Positions 53,482-61,950 of a DNA stretch of 64,000 bases are shown piece after piece. Position 1 is the stretch's first letter. Each line of letters opens with the position of its first letter. The position numbers and the translations under genes were made by a program. The notes beneath the pieces were generated by a model, which worked only from the letters and a program-made list of their open reading frames with translations, ran no database searches and was not told the DNA's origin. Origin of the DNA: an uncultured Pseudomonadota bacterium (lineage in GTDB: Bacteria > Pseudomonadota > Gammaproteobacteria > Steroidobacterales > Steroidobacteraceae); the NCBI GenBank assembly GCA_903884105.1, contig CAISDJ010000024.1, positions 62,001 to 126,000 of the forward strand, given 5' to 3'.

Positions 53482-54497
53482 GCGCTGGCGCCGAATCCCG
53501 CCCGATCATCATCCTCAAGCGCCCGAAGAAGGTGGCCGGTGGCCACCATGGCGGCGCGTGGAAGGTGGCTTACGCAGACTTCGTGACGGCGATGATGGCC
53601 TTCTTCATGGTCATGTGGCTAGTGGCTTCCGTGTCGAAGGAACAGCGGGCCGCCATCTTCGAATACTTCAAGAATCCCAGCATGGAGCCGGGCAAGAGCC
53701 CGACGCCCGCCCCGGGCCTGAATGGCCCCGGCGGCGCAAGCACGAGTCCCATCGATCTAGGTGGCGGTCTCGATGCCCCCAAGTTCACCGAATCCGCCTC
53801 AACGACGCCGGGCCTCGGCCAGCCGGTCAACCAGGATCTGTTGACCGAACCCGTGGATGTCGATGCAGCGGCGAAGCGTGCTGCCGAGGCCGAGCTCGAG
53901 AAGAAGAATCTCGAGTCGCTGATGGAAGACCTGCGCGAAGCGATTGCCAACAGTCAGGCGCTCGCCCCTTACAAGGACCAGCTCAAGATCGACCTGTCTC
54001 CCGAGGGCCTGCGCATCCAGATCGTGGACGCACAGAATCGTGCGATGTTCGACACCGGCAGTACGGAACTGAAGGACTACACGCGAGAAATCCTCACCGA
54101 GCTCGCGAAGTACCTGAACACGGTGCCGAACCACGTCAGCCTGAGCGGCCATACCGACAACCGCCCGTTTGTCGGCCGGCGTGGCTACTCGAACTGGGAA
54201 CTGTCGACCGAGCGCGCGAACGCAGCGCGCCGGGCCCTCGAGAACGGTGGCCTTGGCAACGAGAAGACCATGCGGGTGGTGGGCCTGGCCTCGCTGGTGC
54301 CGTTCGACAAGGAACATCCGGAATCCGAGATCAACCGTCGCATCAGCATCATCGTGATGACCAAGGAAGCGGAAGAGCAGGCGATCAAAAAACTGGATGC
54401 ACCGGTGATGAACACAATCTCGGTGCCGTACGACGATCTGCCCAAATCGCCAGGCAAGCCTGCTGCTCCGGCGGCAGCCCCTGCCCCGCCCGCGTAG
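53478..54497 (+). CDS. motB: Flagellar motor stator protein MotB
   Basis: 339 residues: a cytoplasmic basic N-terminus, one transmembrane helix with the proton-carrying aspartate in WKVAYADFVTAMMAFFMVMW, a plug/linker rich in Pro/Gly, and a C-terminal OmpA-like peptidoglycan-binding domain (LSGHTDNRPFVGRRGYSNWE, TERANAARRALENGG, NRRISIIVMTK). It anchors MotA4-MotB2 stators to the wall. The A/P-rich C-terminal tail is variable. No other flagellar or chemotaxis genes are in the window. Confidence 0.95.
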   Translation: MSAGAESRPIIILKRPKKVAGGHHGGAWKVAYADFVTAMMAFFMVMWLVASVSKEQRAAIFEYFKNPSMEPGKSPTPAPGLNGPGGASTSPIDLGGGLDAPKFTESASTTPGLGQPVNQDLLTEPVDVDAAAKRAAEAELEKKNLESLMEDLREAIANSQALAPYKDQLKIDLSPEGLRIQIVDAQNRAMFDTGSTELKDYTREILTELAKYLNTVPNHVSLSGHTDNRPFVGRRGYSNWELSTERANAARRALENGGLGNEKTMRVVGLASLVPFDKEHPESEINRRISIIVMTKEAEEQAIKKLDAPVMNTISVPYDDLPKSPGKPAAPAAAPAPPA

Positions 54498-54564
54498 ACC
54501 TCACTGGCGATTCGCTGCGTCTGCGACTAGCATCGCCTCACACACGCAGTGGTGAGGGGTCCTT

Positions 54565-54854
54565 GGGAACCTCTGATTAGCCTATATGCACTCGCGTTGC
54601 GCCTCCAATCGCCTGCTGCGAGGCATCGGGCCGCAGGCAATATCGGGAATATTGACAAGGTCCGTAACGACGCAGCAGGCGATTGGAGACGCAACGCATT
54701 AATGCTATTTATACATTGATCGGGACGGGATCCATTGCGTGCATGGCAGCGTTGCTCCTCCCTTGAGTACATCAAGTACACGGCGGTCGTCGCGCCTCGC
54801 CCTGCACGCAATGGCTCGCCGTCGCGAGCGCGTATAGGCTAATCAGAGGTTCCC
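54565..54854. mobile_element. MITE-like element with nested palindromes, upstream of gltS
   Basis: 290 bp bounded by perfect 22-bp terminal inverted repeats (54565-54586 and 54833-54854, beginning GGGAACCTCTGATTAGCC), extending to about 32 bp with two mismatches. Inside are a second inverted repeat of 27 bp (54594-54620 with 54671-54697, one mismatch) and a third, CCATTGCGTGCA (54732-54743) with its exact complement (54803-54814). There is no ORF. No clear target-site duplication is seen. The right end is 2 bp from the gltS start. Confidence 0.8.
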
Positions 54855-54856
54855 TA

Positions 54857-56086
54857 GTGCTCGAACTCGACCTGGTTCAAACCGTCGCCTTCGGTGGGCT
54901 CGTGCTGCTCGGCGGCTACGCGTTGCAACGTACGATCCCGGTGTTCGGCAGGCTGAACATCCCGGCGCCGGTCATCGGCGGCCTGATCGTCGCGGTCATT
55001 GTCCTCATCGCCCGCAGCCGCGGCACCACAGTCTTCCAGTTCGATACCACGCTGCAGGGCCCGCTCAACATCGCGTTCTTCACGTCGATCGGCTTTGGCG
55101 CGAGCCTCTCGCTGCTCAAAGTCGGCGGGCCACTCGTGATGCGGTTCTTTGCCTTGGCCACGGCATTCGCGATCGTGCAGAACCTCGTCGGTGCAGGGAT
55201 CGCCACGCTCTTCGGCCTTGACCCCTTGTTTGGCGTCCTTGCCGGCTCGGTCACCCTGACGGGCGGGCCGGCCACCGGCCTCGCCTTCGCGCCGTTGTTC
55301 GAGAAAGCCGGCGTCGAAGGCGCTGCTGCCATCGCGGTTGCAGTCGCGATGGGGGGCATCGTCGCCGGTGCCGTCGTCGGCGGGCCGGTCGGAACCTATC
55401 TCGTCCGCCGCCATAACCTCCACGCGGCGAAGCGCAGGCACTCTCCTGCCATGCCAGTGGAAATGCAGGATGTCGTCGAAGACCACCTGCCACACGCCAA
55501 CTCGGATGCGCCTGCCGGAGAGGATGGCCAGACCTACACCCTGCTCAAGAACCTGGTGGCGGTGCTGACGGCGATGTGGGCCGGCTTCTGGATCAGCAAG
55601 GGGTTTGCTGCAATCGGCGCGACACTCCCTGCCTATATCGGCGCGATGCTTGCTGCCGCGCTGCTTCGGAACCTCGACGATGTCACCGGCTGGTTCGGGC
55701 TGTCCCAGAAGATCATCGACGAGATCGGCTCGATCGCGTTGTCCCTGTTCCTTGTCATGGCCCTGATGACGTTGAAGCTGTGGGACCTCGCGGGCCTTGC
55801 CGCCCCGCTCTTCGTCATCCTGCTCGCGCAGGTGCTGCTGGTCGCGCTCGTGTGCCTGTGGCCGGTGTTCCAGGTCATGGGCCGCGACTATGAGTCCGCC
55901 GTCATGAGCGGAGGCTTCATCGGATTCATGCTCGGCACGACGGCGAATGCCATGGCCGTCATGCGGACAATGGTCGAACGCTTCGGTCCAGCGCCGAAGG
56001 CCTTCTTCGTCGCACCGATGGTGGGAGCCTTTTTCATCGACTTCACGAATGCACTGCTGATCACGGCTTGCCTGAATATCTTCTAG
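54857..56086 (+). CDS. gltS: Sodium/glutamate symporter GltS
   Basis: 409-residue Na+/glutamate carrier of the ESS family with about ten to twelve helices in two inverted repeats. Conserved parts are FGRLNIPAPVIGG-like NIPAPVIGGLIVAVIV, LAGSVTLTGGPATGLAFAPL and MVGAFFIDFTNALLITACLN. The start is GTG, two bases after the MITE-like element; the first residues MLELDLVQTVAFGGLVL already fit the family. AGAGG inside the right terminal repeat lies 7 bp before the GTG and may act as the ribosome-binding site. Any native promoter has been displaced. Confidence 0.9.
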   Translation: MLELDLVQTVAFGGLVLLGGYALQRTIPVFGRLNIPAPVIGGLIVAVIVLIARSRGTTVFQFDTTLQGPLNIAFFTSIGFGASLSLLKVGGPLVMRFFALATAFAIVQNLVGAGIATLFGLDPLFGVLAGSVTLTGGPATGLAFAPLFEKAGVEGAAAIAVAVAMGGIVAGAVVGGPVGTYLVRRHNLHAAKRRHSPAMPVEMQDVVEDHLPHANSDAPAGEDGQTYTLLKNLVAVLTAMWAGFWISKGFAAIGATLPAYIGAMLAAALLRNLDDVTGWFGLSQKIIDEIGSIALSLFLVMALMTLKLWDLAGLAAPLFVILLAQVLLVALVCLWPVFQVMGRDYESAVMSGGFIGFMLGTTANAMAVMRTMVERFGPAPKAFFVAPMVGAFFIDFTNALLITACLNIF

Positions 56087-56087
56087 G

Positions 56088-56115
56088 AAGTGGCCGGTGG
56101 CTGGTGGCTGGTGGC
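56088..56115. repeat. Heptanucleotide array after gltS
   Basis: Four 7-bp units (AAGTGGC, CGGTGGC, then two TGGTGGC) directly after the gltS stop. No complementary array was found in the 130 bp before slt. The units resemble the left array at 18859. Confidence 0.7.
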
Positions 56116-56242
56116 CGGCACGAGTTTCATGCGAACCCCGCTCCGCCGGAGACGCAACACGCGTCCGGCAACAGCAGGATGGCTGGCGCGGCCAATTCTG
56201 GTTAAGCTGGAATTTCCCCGTCCGAGACTTGTCCCACCTGTC

Positions 56243-58300
56243 ATGTTCGCGCGCTTGCCCCCAAAGGCCTCTCGCTCAATCGCATTCCTCGGAATTGCGT
56301 GTTGTGCGTTGGCCGCAACATTACCCGCTGCGCAAGCGCAGGACTCGCTTGCGGCCACCCGCAAGCAGTTCATGGATGCCTACGCTGCGATCCAGCCGGG
56401 ACCGCAGGCGCGGGTCCAGCCCGGCGATGAAGTGCTTCGCACTTACCCGTTGTATCCCTACCTGCAGTCCGCGCGGATGCAGAAGGCGTTGGCCGCGACA
56501 ATCACGGGGGACAACCCGGCCGATCCCGAGGTCCGCGAGTTTCTCGCAGAGCACGCCGGCGAACCGGTCGCATCTCCCCTGCGGCGGGACTGGCTTGCGA
56601 GCCTGGGCCGGCGGGAGCTGTGGACGGCGTACCTCGCCGCCGCGCCCGAACCGCTTGCCGATCCGGCGCTCAACTGCCTTGGGCTGACAGCGCGTATCGA
56701 GACTGGCAAGACGACGGGCCTTGCACCCCTCGTGATCAAGCAATGGTTAAGCGCGGACCAGCTGCCCGGCGAATGCGAACGCCCGTTCACGTGGCTGCGC
56801 GCAGCAGGCGCGTTGACGGAGGAACTCGTCGAGCAGCGCGTCCGGATGAGCCTCGCCAAGGGCAATGTCCGGTTTGCGCGGATGATTGTCGGCGACCTGC
56901 CCGCACAGAAGGCTGCGCCGCTGCAGCAGTGGGCAGCACTGCTTGAACAACCGCATCGCGAAATCGACGCACTGGTGGCGTCGCCTGGCACAAAGGTGGA
57001 ACCCGCCGCGCTACTCGCTGGCTGGACGCGCCTGGTCACGGTGGACTTCGACTACGCGCGCACACGCTTCGCTGCGTTCACCAGGGCCCGCGGACTCGAC
57101 CGCGATGCGGCGAGTCCGTACGCGCTCGCGCTCGCGCTGCGCCTGTCATGGAACCGCCACCCTGATGCGGTCAGTTACTTCGCTCGCGTGCGCGATGCGG
57201 ACTTCGATGACGCGGGGCGGGAATGGCGCGCACGGGCCGCCCTGTGGGCAAGGGACTGGCACGAGGTGGCGGCTGCGGTCACAGCGATGCCGCAAGCACT
57301 GGGTCAAACCCCGCGGTGGAAATACTGGGCAGCGAGAGCCGCAGCGGCGACGGGTGACCCTGACGCGGCACACCGGCTTTACGTGTCCATCTTGAGTGCA
57401 GACAACTACTACTCCGCGATGGCCGCCGCACACCTGCAACAGGCCTTCACGCCAAATCCTGCCCCGTTGGCGGCAGACGAAATGGAGCTGGCCCGTATCG
57501 CCGCATTGCCGGGGTTCGTGCGGGCTCGCGAGCTGTTGCTTGCCGGCATGCGCACCGAAGCCCTGGCGGAATGGCAGCACGGAGTGCGCAACCTCCCGGC
57601 AGCTTCGCAGCCCCAGGTCGTGCATCTTGGCATGCGCTGGCGGTGGTACGACGTGTCGATCGCAACGGCCACGCAGCAGCGGATCTTCGACGACTACTCG
57701 CTGCTCTATCCCCGCCCCTACGATGCGGACGTCAAGACGGCCGTCGCGTCATCCGGCCTGCCAACCGAACTCGTCTACGGCGTGCTGCGCCAGGAGAGTC
57801 TCTATCGGCCTGACGCCATCTCGTCCGCCGGCGCGGTAGGTCTGCTGCAGATGCTGCCGGAAACAGCCAGGCGGACCGCGCGCCGCGCCCAGCACCCGGT
57901 GCCAAGGCCTGCCGACCTGCTGAATCCGGCGATCAACGTCAGGCTGGGTGCGGCCCACCTGAAAGAACTCATCGACCAGTTCGGTGGCCAGGTGCCACTG
58001 GCGCTCGCGGGGTACAACGCGGGGCCGGGCGCCGCACTGCGCTGGCTTCCCGAACAACCCATCGATACGGATGTGTGGATCGAGAACATCCCGTTCAATG
58101 AAACGCGAAACTACGTGCAACGCATCCTGTGGCACACCGTCGTGTTCTCGTGGCTCGGGAGCGGCCAGCCGCAGGTGACGCAGGCGTGGCTCACGGAAGT
58201 CAGCCGCAGCAGCTGGGCGGGACGCGCAACCGCTGGCGATCAGCAACGCCTGGGCGTCACGAGCCCGGGACTCGCCGCGAGTACAGCCAACCCGCAATGA
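56243..58300 (+). CDS. slt: Soluble lytic murein transglycosylase Slt
   Basis: 685 residues with a signal peptide (MFARLPPKASRSIAFLGIAC, cleavage near AQA-QD). A long superhelical U-domain is followed by the C-terminal lysozyme-like domain: the catalytic glutamate in VYGVLRQESLYRPDAISSAG, then GLLQMLPETARR and LALAGYNAGPGAALRWLP. It cleaves peptidoglycan with 1,6-anhydro product formation in the periplasm. The frame is open upstream to 56090, but the signal peptide fixes the start at 56243. Its 3' end overlaps the convergent ABM-domain gene by 44 bp. Confidence 0.92.
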   Translation: MFARLPPKASRSIAFLGIACCALAATLPAAQAQDSLAATRKQFMDAYAAIQPGPQARVQPGDEVLRTYPLYPYLQSARMQKALAATITGDNPADPEVREFLAEHAGEPVASPLRRDWLASLGRRELWTAYLAAAPEPLADPALNCLGLTARIETGKTTGLAPLVIKQWLSADQLPGECERPFTWLRAAGALTEELVEQRVRMSLAKGNVRFARMIVGDLPAQKAAPLQQWAALLEQPHREIDALVASPGTKVEPAALLAGWTRLVTVDFDYARTRFAAFTRARGLDRDAASPYALALALRLSWNRHPDAVSYFARVRDADFDDAGREWRARAALWARDWHEVAAAVTAMPQALGQTPRWKYWAARAAAATGDPDAAHRLYVSILSADNYYSAMAAAHLQQAFTPNPAPLAADEMELARIAALPGFVRARELLLAGMRTEALAEWQHGVRNLPAASQPQVVHLGMRWRWYDVSIATATQQRIFDDYSLLYPRPYDADVKTAVASSGLPTELVYGVLRQESLYRPDAISSAGAVGLLQMLPETARRTARRAQHPVPRPADLLNPAINVRLGAAHLKELIDQFGGQVPLALAGYNAGPGAALRWLPEQPIDTDVWIENIPFNETRNYVQRILWHTVVFSWLGSGQPQVTQAWLTEVSRSSWAGRATAGDQQRLGVTSPGLAASTANPQ

Positions 58301-58838
58301 GCCTGACGTAGCGCGGCATCACGACAAAGACGACGAGCGCCACGACCACGGCAGCCACCACGCCCTGGCGAAGTCCGAGCACGCCGAGCCACGGCACGGC
58401 GCTGAAGAACGGCTCGAGCAGCCACGGCACCACGAGCGTGAGGGGCCAGATGACGGAAGTCGTCACGAGCCATTGCTTCCAGCGCAGCGCCTGCGGCTGG
58501 CTTTGCGGCGTGAACCAGAAGTCGATCCCGGTCTCGATTCGTGCGTTGTCATCGCGCTCGAGGATATCCGTGATCAGGCCAAGCAACCGGGGACGATCGG
58601 CGGACTTGCACCAGCGCTCCGCATCGGCAAACGTGGCAAAGCGCACGACGGTCGAGTACTTGTTGTCGCCCGCCACCGGCCTGATGATGTCGACGCCTTG
58701 GTAGCCGGGATAGGTCGAGCTCACCTGCACAATGCCTCGCAACCAGTCCTCGTAACGCGCAAAGGCATCGCGACGGACCCAGTGCTGCACGACGAAGGTC
58801 ACGCTGCCGGCGCGATCGGGCATGCCCGCATCGCTCAT
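58257..58838 (-). CDS. ABM-domain membrane protein
   Basis: 193 residues. An antibiotic-biosynthesis-monooxygenase-like ferredoxin fold (VTFVVQHWVRRDAFARYEDW, YPGYQGVDIIRPV, VVRFATFADAERWCKSADR) is followed by two or three membrane helices (TSVIWPLTLVVPWLLEPFF, GVVAAVVVALVVFVVMPRYV). AAGGAG precedes MSDAGMPDRAG at good spacing. Proteins with this fusion are widespread but uncharacterised. Its last 15 codons overlap the slt 3' end on the other strand. Confidence 0.8.
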   Translation of the reverse strand: MSDAGMPDRAGSVTFVVQHWVRRDAFARYEDWLRGIVQVSSTYPGYQGVDIIRPVAGDNKYSTVVRFATFADAERWCKSADRPRLLGLITDILERDDNARIETGIDFWFTPQSQPQALRWKQWLVTTSVIWPLTLVVPWLLEPFFSAVPWLGVLGLRQGVVAAVVVALVVFVVMPRYVRLIAGWLYSRRVPGS

Positions 58839-58996
58839 GATCGACTCCTTGTAGCTGCACCCCGTGCCAGCGATCAAGGTAGCGCGAAGCGCCCACGCTG
58901 TCTGCGCGGTGCGAAGACTGGCGGTTTGAGTGGCATCGGGGTTAACCTCGGGTTTGTACAACCGTCAATTCACGTCACGCCTCAAGGGGAAGAGCC

Positions 58997-59395
58997 ATGG
59001 GAATTCTGGATCAGGTTGCAGGCGCGCTCGCAGGCGGCAAGGGAGCCGGCATGAATGCCATCCTTCTGCAGCAACTCGTCGGGATGTTGAGCAAGCCCGG
59101 AGCGCTCGACGGCCTGCTGGCCGCGTTCCAGAAACACGGCCTGGGTTCGATCGTGCAATCTTGGGTCGGCACCGGGCAGAATCTGCCCATCTCGGCAGCC
59201 CAGATCCAGCAAGTGCTCGGCAGCAGCATGCTGGGTGAGCTCGCGGCCAAGTCCGGGATGCACGCCCCGGATGCGGCGTCGGCCCTGTCTCACCTGTTGC
59301 CGCAGGTCGTCGACAAGCTGAGTCCCGCAGGCAGCCTGCCCCTGCCGCACGACCTGGGGGGTCTGCTGTCCTCGGTCGGCAAACTGCTGGGATAG
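58997..59395 (+). CDS. YidB-family (DUF937) protein
   Basis: 132-residue YidB-like protein: MGILDQVAGALAGGKGAG, LVGMLSKPGALDGLLAAFQK, HGLGSIVQSWVGTGQNLPIS and the C-terminal LLPQVVDKLSPAGSLPLP are the family hallmarks. Small helical protein, role unknown; often produced abundantly. GAAGAG-type bases precede the start. A long hairpin follows 9 bp after the stop. Confidence 0.88.
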   Translation: MGILDQVAGALAGGKGAGMNAILLQQLVGMLSKPGALDGLLAAFQKHGLGSIVQSWVGTGQNLPISAAQIQQVLGSSMLGELAAKSGMHAPDAASALSHLLPQVVDKLSPAGSLPLPHDLGGLLSSVGKLLG

Positions 59396-59404
59396 CCGCA
59401 GCCG

Positions 59405-59433
59405 CTGCCCTTTCCCCAGTGGGGAAGGGGCAG
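59405..59433 (+). terminator. Hairpin after the YidB-family gene
   Basis: CTGCCCTTTCCCC pairs with GGGGAAGGGGCAG across a 3-base loop, 13 bp of stem with one mismatch. No T tract follows, so termination efficiency is uncertain. Confidence 0.55.
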
Positions 59434-59542
59434 GCAGGCATTGGCTGAAAACCGGCCACTTTGGGCCCTGCCGCCTTTCATAAGCGGCGGACCGCCCCCA
59501 TACTTGGGGCACCAGGCGGTTTCTCGCCTTACAGGACGCCCC

Positions 59543-60730
59543 GTGAATATCGACTTTCTTTATGGAATTCTGCCGCTTAGCTTCTGGGGCTACGCGCTGG
59601 TCGCGTTCCTGTCCGTGGAGTTCACCTTCATGGCCATCACGCTCTACCTGCACCGGGACGCCTGTCATCGCAGCCTGAACCTGCACCCCGTCCTCAGGCA
59701 CATCTTCCGCTTCTGGCTATGGGCGGGTACCACGATGCTCACGAAGTCGTGGGTCGCGGTCCACCGCAAACACCACGCGCGCTGCGAAACGGCGGACGAT
59801 CCGCACAGTCCGCAGATCCTCGGCATCAAGAAAGTGCTGCTCGAAGGCGCTGAACTGTATGGCGTACAGGCCCGCAATCCGGAAACGCTGGAGAAGTTCG
59901 GTCGCGGCACGCCCGACGACTGGATCGAACGCCACCTTTACTCGAAGTACCAGTTCCTGGGCGTCACGCTGTATGTCATTGCCTGCCTGGTTCTGTTCGG
60001 CGTGCCCGGCATCATCATTCTCTCAGTACAACTGATAGCCACGCCGTTGATGGCCGCCGGAATCGTGAACGGCATCGGCCACTATTGGGGCTACCGCAAC
60101 TTCGAATGCCCCGACGCGGCGCGCAACATCGTGCCGTGGGGACTCTTGATCGGCGGCGAAGAGTTGCACAACAACCACCATGCGTTTCCGAGCTCGGCGA
60201 AGTTCTCGCTGATGCCTTGGGAATTCGACATCGGCTGGCTCTATATCAAGATCTTCTCAACGCTGGGCCTGGCGCAGGTCATCCGCATTGCACCGCAACC
60301 GCTGCGGCAACAGTACCGCCCGGTGGATCTCGACACAGTGCAGGCAGTCGTCATCAATCGCATGCACGTGCTCAGGGACTACTCGCTGAATGTCATGCTG
60401 CCCGTGCTGCGTACCCAGATCAGCTCAGTGAGCAGCCAGCTGAAACACGGCGCTCGCAAGCTCTTCGTACGCGAACCCGCGATCCTGAATGAGGCTGCCC
60501 GTCGCAGGCTGTCGGAACTGCTGGCCAGCAACCAGGAACTGAAGACGGTGCACGACTTCCGCGACCGGCTGAAGCAGCTGTGGGGCGGAGCGCATCAGAG
60601 CAACGATTCCATGTTGCAATACATGCGGGACTGGATTGCCCAGGCCGAAGCCAGCGGCATCAAAGCGCTGGCAGACTACGCAGCGGCCCTTCGCGGCTAC
60701 GCCATGCAGCCCGCAAGACGCCCTGCCTGA
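59543..60730 (+). CDS. Membrane fatty acid (acyl-CoA) desaturase
   Basis: 395-residue di-iron desaturase. The three histidine boxes are HRDACH, HRKHH and HNNHH (in GGEELHNNHHAFPSSAKF), set between four membrane helices. It would introduce a cis double bond in acyl chains, providing substrate for the Cfa enzyme encoded at 6.3 kb. A GTG start (VNIDFLYGILPLSFW) with AGGA upstream was chosen; the ATG 34 codons earlier gives a non-hydrophobic, proline-rich extension unlike the family. The C-terminal 120 residues form a helical extension (VHDFRDRLKQLWGGAHQSND) seen in gammaproteobacterial homologues. Confidence 0.88.
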   Translation: MNIDFLYGILPLSFWGYALVAFLSVEFTFMAITLYLHRDACHRSLNLHPVLRHIFRFWLWAGTTMLTKSWVAVHRKHHARCETADDPHSPQILGIKKVLLEGAELYGVQARNPETLEKFGRGTPDDWIERHLYSKYQFLGVTLYVIACLVLFGVPGIIILSVQLIATPLMAAGIVNGIGHYWGYRNFECPDAARNIVPWGLLIGGEELHNNHHAFPSSAKFSLMPWEFDIGWLYIKIFSTLGLAQVIRIAPQPLRQQYRPVDLDTVQAVVINRMHVLRDYSLNVMLPVLRTQISSVSSQLKHGARKLFVREPAILNEAARRRLSELLASNQELKTVHDFRDRLKQLWGGAHQSNDSMLQYMRDWIAQAEASGIKALADYAAALRGYAMQPARRPA

Positions 60731-60743
60731 TGGATTCCCAGAG

Positions 60744-60768
60744 GAACCCGGCCTGCAGCCGGGTTCTT
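60744..60768 (+). terminator. Terminator after the desaturase gene
   Basis: GAACCCGGC (60744-60752) pairs with GCCGGGTTC (60758-60766), followed by TT. Lies between converging genes. Confidence 0.65.
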
Positions 60769-60772
60769 CCCG

Positions 60773-61087
60773 TCACGTCGCAATGGCGGCGATGACCACC
60801 ACGACGACCAGCACGGCCTGACCCGCGATCAGCCAGCGAAACTGCTTGTGCAACGCGGTGAGCGCATGGGTCATCTCACCGATGTGCTCTGCCATCTGGT
60901 GCAACAGCTCAACCTGCCGACGCTCGTTTTCCTCGAGCGCTGCAATCCGCGCGGCCAGTTCGGCCGGCAGTTCCTCGCCCGTCAGCGGAGTTTTCGCCGG
61001 CTGTTTGCGGGCTTCCTGCAGCAGCTGCCGCGACACTTCGAGGATCGAAGGCACCCATTGGACGATCTGGACCCACGGTACGGGCAT
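60773..61087 (-). CDS. Coiled-coil protein with C-terminal membrane anchor
   Basis: 104-residue protein I do not recognise. The middle (LAARIAALEENERRQVELLH) is a predicted coiled coil, and the C-terminus (FRWLIAGQAVLVVVVVIAAI) is one membrane helix, giving a tail-anchored layout. GAAAGGAG precedes the ATG at good spacing, supporting the gene. Convergent with the desaturase gene. Confidence 0.65.
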   Translation of the reverse strand: MPVPWVQIVQWVPSILEVSRQLLQEARKQPAKTPLTGEELPAELAARIAALEENERRQVELLHQMAEHIGEMTHALTALHKQFRWLIAGQAVLVVVVVIAAIAT

Positions 61088-61117
61088 CGCTTGCTCCTTT
61101 CTTCTTGGTCACAGTTA

Positions 61118-61346
61118 ACACCAAGTCGCGCTGGTTGTCTTGCGTCGAAGCGCCTGTTGACTCCCCTTAAGAACAGAGCCTTTTTCTTAAGGCTCGCTGT
61201 CCAGTCCGCACGTCATTACTCTGCCAAACACTGTCGTCCTCACCCTAGGGACTACTCACAATGCGCACCGGCATGAAACGGAGCTAATCTGGATACGTTG
61301 GGCATGGCGGCATGCCGATTCACACAACCAAATGGGGGATCACAAG
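61118..61346. other. Intergenic gap with stem-loop before the cytochrome-like gene
   Basis: Near 61166-61193 the sequence CCTTAAGA...TCTTAAGG and an overlapping GAGCCTT/AAGGCTC can form alternative hairpins. No gene is seen. The function is unknown. Confidence 0.35.
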
Positions 61347-61901
61347 ATGACACTCGATCAGCTGTTTCGTGTATCGGGACCGGTTGCGCTTGCGAGTACA
61401 CTGCTACTCGCGGCCTGCAATCAGGCGCCAGCGCCGGAGGCTACTGCGAGCGCCACCGCGGCCCCACCGATCAAGCCCGCCATCAGCTTCAACGTGCTGA
61501 TGGTGAAGTTCGTGGACCAGGCGGCCGATCCCGTTTGGACCGCCGCGGTCGAACCGCCGAAGACTGACGCAGATTGGGAAACGGTCGAGTATCACGCCAC
61601 GCAACTGGCCGTAACCGGCACTTTGATGCGTGTCGGTGGTACCGGACCCAAGGATATGGAATGGACGAACTCGCCGGGCTGGGCGTCCTTTACCGACAAG
61701 ATGACGGACGGGGCGCTGGCGGCAGTGCAGGCCGCTAAAGCCAAGGACGTGGCGGCGCTGCAGAAAGCAGGCGACGACATCGTCCTCAATTGCGAGGGGT
61801 GTCATCGTGAGTTCAAGCTTGACCTGCCCACTGAAGGCCTGGCGACGCATCTGACCCGCGGCATCATCACGGAAGCGCCGAAGCCAGGACGGACCGAGTA
61901 G
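61347..61901 (+). CDS. Cytochrome c'-like lipoprotein
   Basis: 184 residues. The N-terminus is a lipoprotein signal (ALASTLLLAACNQ, lipobox LAAC), so the protein should be anchored in the periplasm. A mainly helical body ends with a haem c attachment site CEGCH in VLNCEGCHREFKLDLPTEG, close to the C-terminus as in cytochrome c' proteins. The start MTLDQLFRVSG was chosen to place the signal correctly. Electron transfer or gas-ligand binding is the expected role. Confidence 0.75.
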   Translation: MTLDQLFRVSGPVALASTLLLAACNQAPAPEATASATAAPPIKPAISFNVLMVKFVDQAADPVWTAAVEPPKTDADWETVEYHATQLAVTGTLMRVGGTGPKDMEWTNSPGWASFTDKMTDGALAAVQAAKAKDVAALQKAGDDIVLNCEGCHREFKLDLPTEGLATHLTRGIITEAPKPGRTE

Positions 61902-61950
61902 CCCGATAGAGGGTCCGGGTTGCAAGCAACCCGGACGCCTGGATCGCAGG

